From NCBI GenBank assembly GCA_950295325.1, contig OX485805.1:25839501-25903500 (forward strand): a stretch of DNA of 64,000 nt, read 5' to 3'. This document shows positions 58,340 to 64,000 of this stretch, piece after piece. The notes beneath the pieces were generated by a model. It was not told the DNA's origin, searched no databases, and worked only from the letters and a program-made list of their open reading frames with translations. The stretch's first letter is position 1. Every line of letters begins with the position of its first letter. Source of the DNA: Polytrichum commune (Eukaryota; Streptophyta; Polytrichopsida; Polytrichales; Polytrichaceae). The position numbers were made by a program, and so were the translations under genes.

Positions 58340-58800
58340 TATGTATTCAAGTACAATTGTGTATCAAGCTAATTGTCAAGGTAAGTGGGCCTGACTCAGT
58401 CACTTATCTTAAACAGACACCTATATTTGAGTGGTGTGTGATTAGGTGCGGATCTAAGAACGGACACCAAACATACATGTGTGTAAAAGAGATTCATTCA
58501 GCAAAGTTAAGGGTCTTCCTAAATCATCTGATTGACATTGTAGCATGAAGTGTAAAAAATTGCAAGATGTTGTAACTACACTTCAAGGATTCCATGACCC
58601 ACCCTACTAAAGATATGGGTTGACTAATGCTATGTTGGACTATATGCTCAAAGTTTATTAAACCATTCTGGGTTCAATAGTCAACATAATGGGGGGGACC
58701 TCTGATTGCTAAGAAATTCACTTTCATAATAGATAAAGTTTTTGTTGGAGCTCTGAAAACTATGAGCTACAGACACAATTTAGATTTGCTAATCATTTCA
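58340..58800 (-). repeat. Interspersed repeat family L, copy 5 (reverse orientation)
   Basis: Read in reverse it starts GATGATTAGCAAATC-like (near 58785-58800) and ends with GTGTCTGTTTAAGATAAGTG. It is the most complete copy and can serve as family reference. Confidence 0.65.
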
Positions 58801-60196
58801 GACGAATTGTCACATGAAGAATCTTACGACAGACAGGTATGTTTGCAAAGTAATTTCCTCACAACAGATTTCGATGTCAATTCATTAATGCAAAGGTCTG
58901 GAATAAAGACCTTGGCATTATGAATTAAAAGCATGTCCACAAATCCAAGGTGTTGCAGATATGATTTTGATTCGACCCAGACTTGTTCAGTGCTATGACA
59001 ACATTGTAGCAACCACAAAACTCTGCAGTACTCTTGTTGTAGTCAGCAACAACTTGCTGCCAAAAGTGAAACACACATCTTTCCAATTCCTTCAATTGTA
59101 TCTTGTGGGACCCTAAACCTAAACCCTACACCTGACCTTCTACAAAGTGCTTTCCCTTTCATGTCTCTGTCTGGCTCATATGAAGCTTGAATATACAGGA
59201 CTCACATAGGAAGGCTTGCCAATTCGAAACGGTGACCAATAGGTTGCTAATAGTTCATCTCTTTTTGTTTTTAGTCAGAAGGAGCTCATTCGATTGTGAC
59301 CACCTTGAATTGATCACCATTGGCCAAAAACAAGAAGAGACAAACAACAATTGAATTACATGTTCATCACCATTTCGAGATGGCTACCTCCCTGCTGAAA
59401 ACAGTTCCAAGGGAATTTTCAAGATACTTATAATGAAATAAATGCTTATTAAGAAATCTTGAACATAAACATATCATTCTTGAAATATCTATCACTCTAG
59501 AAAGTCACCTTCCAGCATTAAGGTTTGTTATTAAGGATCATGTTGACTTCACATCCATCATATACAGTTGAATGGGCAATGTCAAAGAGCCATAAGCCAT
59601 CTATATGATAAAACGTTGAAATTGTTGCCACAATTAAGGTCAGTGAAAGATATTACCTACTCCACTGCCTAGTACAAAAACATAAAGTTCAAGAATGTAA
59701 GTTGTAAATTAAACAGACTTGTCTAGTACGGAATTGAGGTACAGAGAAACACAATTTTCAATCACTCATATGTTGGTCTCCCTCTCATATCTGACATAAA
59801 TGTGGATGAAGTGCCTCATTAATTTTAAGGTCAGCTTCTAGTGACACCCAAGAATGAATGCTTGGAGCCGATTCAACTGTTTTCCAACTTACATAAGAGC
59901 TCCAACGTGGTTAAGACTCTGATTGACTCCAAATAATCACTAGAATTTTGCAACAAGACATGTAACTTGATAATCTAAATTGTTACCAGTCAATCTAAAA
60001 TCTTACTCCAACCTGAAATGGCTTGTCACATTATTGTACCAGCAGCAACTGATACCATCAAATCCTAGGTGTAGAGGTGTAGAGATGTTCGACACCACAA
60101 ATTTTGTTGCCACCTTTCACAAATAGGGAATCCTGCACAGAGCAAGCAATAACATTGAAGCCAAAAGCCATGTCCAATCTCTGTATTGGTGATAAA
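58801..60196. other. No gene recognised
   Basis: Mixed-composition DNA downstream of the minus-strand NYN gene. No exon-like conserved segments were recognised. Confidence 0.45.
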
Positions 60197-60513
60197 CACT
60201 ACACTAAGTATGATATTTAGTGTCTTACTATTTGGGTTTACACAGTGCTATACCTTTTTATTATTGATGTAATTTTCTATGGCTGGGGCGAAAGAACCCA
60301 TACACTGGCACCTTGGAGGCAGGGCAGCAGTCATCCAACAAGGAACCAGTGTATGGGTTGGTTTGTCCTCCTCATTTTTTACCAAGTAAAAATGTTAATG
60401 TTCTATAATGTCCAAACTATTAATTTGTTGGTAAAATATGAGATATAAAGTAAATAGATATAGTATTGCATAATTCCAAATAGTAAGTGACTAAATATTA
60501 TATTTCGTGTAGT
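60197..60513. mobile_element. CACTA-like MITE, second subfamily
   Basis: Left end CACTACACTAAGTATGATA…CTTACTATTTGG. The right end in reverse is CTACACGAAATATAATATT…CTTACTATTTGG, an inverted terminal match of ~35 bp with few differences. The 317-bp interior differs from the 3928/22111 subfamily and carries a 14-bp inverted pair (60295-60308, 60346-60359; AACCCATACACTGG). The flanking duplication is unclear. Confidence 0.7.
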
Positions 60514-61361
60514 AAGGACTCTTGTCCACAAATCAAACAACTAACAAAATTCTTGATCACAGCCCAAAGAAACCAGAAAAGCATCTGAAGATGACTAAAC
60601 TTAAATAGAAGTCCTAGAGAGCATTTCAAGATTCTAGATGAAGTGCTCAAGGGATCGAGGAAACATAAATTTTCCTTCAACATAACATGAGAGGCAGAAA
60701 ACACAACTTCGGATTCAAAGGCATGAGAGCACTTACATTGTCTAGTTGTGGACAACAATCTCTTCTGGTAATTTCAAAGGGAATCAGTGGCCCTTGCAGT
60801 GGTATCAGACTCCTGTTTAAGCAGCCAGCACATAGCTGCTAGATTCTCTTTTGATGTCTCTTGCTATAGAAGTTGTTTGAACAAAACAAGAGCTCTGTTG
60901 TCTTCTTTTGTTATATAATATTTGCAGCTGGACACAGAGTAATAAGAAGTTGTGTGCCCAGCAGAAGATTTGGTGCAATATTGCAGTGTTCCTTTAGCTT
61001 TGAGGTCAAACAACACTCACTTCCGAGTTGTTACTAAGCTCTGCCAGCACCAAACTGAAGCCATTCTGGTGATAGATACAGCAACGAGGAAAGCTACAAT
61101 CACCACATCATCTAATCTTTCAATCCTTCCAGGGGCATTGCACCTACATTAACATGATTCAGCAGTGCAAAGTAGACTCTGCAGTAAGAGGATGCCATCT
61201 CAAGCTTGCTGTAACACGTTGCATCTTTGGTCTGCTCGAGCTCAACCCACAGTCCATTGCCAACCAGTTCCCTTCATACTTGTGAAGAATCTCACTATGA
61301 AAAAGAACTGCATTATCAGATCAAATTCATTGTTTGACTTCTGTGAGTCTCCCACTGCAAG
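60514..61361. other. Downstream flank / possible 3' UTR of the NYN gene
   Basis: Lies 3' of the minus-strand stop codon at 61362. The 3' UTR probably occupies part of it, but no convincing polyadenylation signal was identified. TGGTATCAGACT near 60802 resembles a retroelement primer-binding site but lacks an adjoining LTR. Confidence 0.35.
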
Positions 61362-62025
61362 CTACTCACGATTACTGCCCTCCTTGGATCCAGGCAGGCC
61401 ATCCTCAGGTAACCACCAGAAATCATTGCATGTGAGACGCTTCTTCTCAGGTGCTCGACTCACCAAGCCTTCCATAGGCCATAATTCATCCCCGTCATCA
61501 TCTTCTTCTGAATCAGAGTCTGGGTTATAAGGCCCAGTATTTGCAGCCCTGTCCCTGCGGAGCTCATAGCCATCTTCGAAGTATTCCTGGTATAATCCAT
61601 CCTCACTTGACCATTGCCCATGAATCTCATTTGCCCTAGCTAAAGCCATCCCAAATGTGACATCCTGCCAAGAAAATTTCTCATCTGCAAACCTACTGAG
61701 AGTTGGAGTGTCACCCACCACTACAGTATATACATGTTTGGATTGTGCCAATTGCAACATTTTGGAGAAGTCTGAATCATCGGATACAAGACAAATGCAT
61801 TGTACCCCTTCTCGGATGGATCTGTTTATATGATGCTTCAGGGCTTCATCGGCTGCTTGAGGCTTATCACTGACCATCCTAACATAAACACCTGCCCTTC
61901 TTAGGTCACCAGCAAGCCCATATCCTACTTTAGGTGTTAGAACCTCTCGGGCTGCATCTTTGTATCTGATAACAGCATATTCACAATTCAGCATCCCATA
62001 ATTGAGAAACATCGATCTAGGACCT
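61362..62025 (-). CDS. Zinc-finger/NYN-domain protein, terminal exon (NYN RNase-like domain)
   Basis: The last coding exon, ending at the stop at 61362-61364. It encodes the NYN (PIN-like) fold found in plant C2H2-NYN proteins: LTPKVGYGLAGDLRRAGVYV, then SDKPQAADEALKHHI (a conserved acid of the NYN site), then CLVSDDSDFSKML (the paired-Asp signature), then VVVGD and FSWQDV. NYN domains are metal-dependent nuclease-like folds usually linked to RNA processing. The tail has an acidic run (PDSDSEEDDDGDE) and a WWLPEDG end. The exon start is set by phase: the upstream exon ends after two bases of a codon, and only the AG before 62025 (…CAAAG|AGGTCC) keeps the frame, giving EE-R-GPRSMFL. The nearer-consensus CTACAG ending at 62033 would run into a stop. 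Plant proteins of this type are often annotated only as 'C2H2-like zinc finger'; no symbol is assigned. Confidence 0.8.
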
Positions 62026-62214
62026 CTTTGCACTGTAGATTAAGTTTATGATAGTGAACATTATCCTTCACATAATACTCAGATTCAAAAATACTATGCA
62101 TTCAGATCAATTGATAACCTTCAATGCTATTGGCAGGGTAAAGTGCCATCATTAAAATGACAAAATTACAAATAATACATGACTAGAATCAAAAAGATTT
62201 GACAGCAAAAATAC
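62026..62214 (-). other. Intron (189 bp) of the zinc-finger/NYN gene
   Basis: Donor AGAG|GTATTT at 62215/62214 and acceptor AAAG|AGGTCC at 62026/62025, GT-AG, phase 2. There is a pyrimidine-poor acceptor region and an alternative, frame-breaking AG 7 bases upstream. Confidence 0.6.
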
Positions 62215-62468
62215 CTCTCTTCCTTCTCTGTCAACCTTAGCTTATATTTGAGACGCTTGTTCCCTTTCAACGAGTTCATTCGATTCATCCTCTTATTGCG
62301 CTCCCTCTCATGTAAATCCCTAAAGTGCTTCTTCAGCTTCTCATTTGTCTTGCACTTCCGTCCACAATAGCCGCAAACATATGGCTCTGACGGCTGCATC
62401 CACATCGTAACACCAAAAGATCCATTAAACCCATACAGTTTGCAAATAAATCCAATCCTCCTTCTCAA
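62215..62468 (-). CDS. Zinc-finger/NYN-domain protein, internal exon (C2H2 zinc finger)
   Basis: Encodes a C2H2 finger, C-x2-C-x12-H-x4-H (CGYCGRKCKTNEKLKKHF then RDLH), followed by a basic helix (HERERNKRMNRMNSLKGNKR, KYKLRLTEKEE) leading into the NYN exon. This order, finger then basic linker then NYN, is the plant C2H2-NYN arrangement. The 3' splice junction is clear. The 5' boundary is not: the frame is open to 62468, but an acceptor could lie at 62394/62393 (ATGCAG|CCGTCA) or further upstream. The N-terminal half of the protein is not found in the remaining 1.5 kb, so earlier exons probably lie beyond the window after a long intron, or the gene is incomplete. Confidence 0.7.
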
Positions 62469-63228
62469 TTAAAATAAAATATTTATGTTCAAGCAAAAAC
62501 AATCTTCCAACAATTTGTCAAAGTGACAATAATTCAATCATCATAGTATCCCAAAGACATAAGAAGACATGCTTCATGGGAAGAAAATCATTCAATGGCC
62601 ATGGAGGAGAATGTTCTGGAGGTGCTAAAAATGCACATTCTGCCAATGCAGTAATCTCATGTTGCTCAACTTTCTGCAGATATACAATCAGCTGTCTAAG
62701 AACCTGTGGACTCCAGAATTCTCACAGGTTTCCTGAATGCCCTAGTACTCCTCTTCCATGCCAAAAAGATTTAGCAAAAGGGGAAAAAATGAACCAGGGG
62801 TTCAAGTCATGACAAAAGTGAAGTATTCCCTTGCCACATGGCTCAAGCGCAAAGTTGCTCAATTATATGTGTGCACACAACCAACCACCTTCCATTTCTC
62901 AAGCATCCAAGTCTTCCATAGACTACCATACTTGGGAAACGTTTCCCCTACCCCAAGCAGTTATTCACATCCCAGTTTCAAGTTCACCTGCAAGTGGCAC
63001 TCCCTCCCTTGAGTTCACATGCTTAAATGAACCAACAACCTATAGGTGATTGTAATTTTCTTTGCTCCTAGTGGCCCCATCTCACTTTGAGACAAAAGTG
63101 AAGTATTCCCTTGCCCCATGGCTTGAGTGCAAACATGTGATGATTGCACTAGTGTAAAGGAGAAGTCCTCTTGAAGAAGGTGGATGTTTTCTTATAAGTT
63201 GGCACCCAACTTACCACCTTCCATTTCT

Positions 63229-63575
63229 CACAGATTGGTGTCTTTCATGAGCCAAAAGAAGCCTTCTGCCTGGAACTGCTCTTTCTGTTTCCAAAGGGCC
63301 AGCTTTTTTCTTTCTTCGGGTGATGCAGTAAGGGCATTTTCAGTAAACTATATGAGTTTCACAGATCCATTATAACAAGGCCACAGATTGCGCTTTTCAA
63401 GCCTTAACCTAATGCACCCATTTGAAGAGAACCAAATTCGGTCTTTTCGAGCCAAAACAGTGGGACGCAAAACAATGCACACACACCAATGGTCATGCGC
63501 TTTAATGAATCAGTGGCGGAGAGGTTTATGACGGGAAACTGTCATGTATGGTTCGGAGGGCAGTTGACTGTAAGG
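63229..63575 (+). mobile_element. Organelle-derived insert (group II intron 3' portion) inside the tandem repeat
   Basis: The extra ~345 bp in repeat unit 2 has no counterpart in units 1 and 3. Near its right end it contains a segment with the size and pairing of group II intron domain V. Nuclear copies of plastid or mitochondrial DNA are common in plants, and this looks like one. The source intron and organelle were not determined. Confidence 0.5.
63521..63554 (+). ncRNA. Group II intron domain V-like relic (34 nt)
   Basis: Exactly 34 nt, the canonical domain V length, from GAGGTTTATGACG to GTATGGTTC. An ATGACGG/CTGTCAT stem is closed by a GAAA tetraloop, then the 2-nt bulge region, then an outer stem ending GGTTC. 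The catalytic AGC triad reads AGG, and some C-to-T changes weaken the outer stem, as expected for a decayed nuclear copy. Confidence 0.6.
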
Positions 63576-64000
63576 ATTCAAATCTTTTGGCAACTAACCT
63601 ACCTGGGATCATTCTCCTATCCACTCTCGGTAATTATCCATACACCAGTTCAGGTTCACCTGCAAGTGGCACTTCCTCACCATGGTCCGCATGGTTAACT
63701 GAACCCATGACCAACAAGCGTTAGGCGAATTTTTCTTCATATTTTAACATCTGCTTCTACTCATGCCTCCATCTCACATCAAGACCGCCTTCCATTTCTC
63801 AAGGATCTAAGTGTTACAATGATTGACCTACTTGCTTTCCCCCTACTGGCTTCAGGCATTTATCCACTCATAAATTTCAAGTTCACCTACAAGTGGGTCG
63901 CCCTCCCCGTGTTTCTATCACATGTTTAAATAAACCAAAAACCGACTTGCAATTGTTGTTTTCTCGTTTTTTTCTCCACTTCTAGTACCCCATAGCCTCA

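Larger units (their letters stand above)
62758..64000. repeat. Degenerate tandem repeat upstream of (or inside an intron of) the NYN gene
   Basis: Three units share CCTTCCATTTCTCA (62888, 63218, 63788), then CAAGTTCACCTGCAAGTGGC or variants (62979, 63650, 63878), then a closing stretch of pyrimidine-rich text (TGGCCCCATCTCAC, ATGCCTCCATCTCAC, TAGTACCCCATAGCCTC). AAGTGAAGTATTCCCTTGCC is also repeated (62817, 63099). The first and third units have 90-91 bp between the two anchors. The second has ~430 bp because of an insertion. The array runs off the window. Confidence 0.7.

Noticed and set aside
60801-60813. Retroelement primer-binding site (TGGTATCAGACT)
   Set aside because: No LTR end next to it and imperfect match to the initiator-tRNA complement.

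Overview
The window looks like land-plant nuclear DNA, mostly transposon-derived. Four observations support this: a short interstitial run of the plant telomere repeat TTTAGGG (54482-54514); one recognisable plant-type host gene, a C2H2 zinc-finger plus NYN-domain protein, spread over two exons on the minus strand (61362-62468); several families of small TIR elements with 3-bp TTA/TAA target duplications typical of PIF/Harbinger; and a fragment resembling organellar group II intron domain V (63521-63554). I cannot name the species. The low gene density and the range of old, nested repeats fit a large repeat-rich genome (fern, lycophyte, gymnosperm or similar); that is inference.

Layout. 1-1560: a putative LTR preceded by a polypurine tract and studded with about 16 copies of a palindromic motif. 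1.8-16.3 kb: MITE-1, MITE-2 and CACTA-like copies, a tRNA-type SINE with its own duplication (4743-4899), a foldback element (10432-10777), a MULE-like element with an exact 10-bp duplication (14274-14930), and two older interspersed repeats (families L and R). 16.3-37 kb: mostly decayed, featureless DNA with microsatellites, a dead Ulp1-like protease fragment (27682-28095) and a second tRNA-derived SINE (30249-30618). 37.3 kb: a 5S-rRNA-like segment. 38.5-39.9 kb: a Harbinger-like element with GAGCATC termini. 41.5-42.6 kb: a MITE-1 copy still carrying the N-terminal part of a HARBI1-like transposase. 45.9-50.2 kb: another MITE-1 copy split by a 3.7-kb 5'-truncated non-LTR retrotransposon. 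50-61 kb: more MITEs, repeats and a 31-bp minisatellite. 61.4-62.5 kb: the host gene. 62.8-64 kb: a long degenerate tandem repeat interrupted by the organelle-like insert.

The most interesting unit is the retrotransposon at 46375-50103. It is bounded by an exact 15-bp duplication. In order it encodes a post-RT region, a segment resembling a PCIF1-type methyltransferase (FGSLG motif, degenerate catalytic motif), a complete-looking RNase H active site, and a C-terminal CCHC knuckle plus PD-(D/E)XK restriction-like endonuclease. This architecture recalls the Dualen/RandI type and is not the usual plant L1 or RTE. Its last ~140 bp, ending in a TATC-type tail, are shared at roughly 85% (by eye) with the 3' end of the SINE at 30249-30618. 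That points to a SINE/LINE partnership in which the SINE copies the 3' end recognised by this LINE. The RT domain is missing here because of truncation, so clade assignment remains inference.
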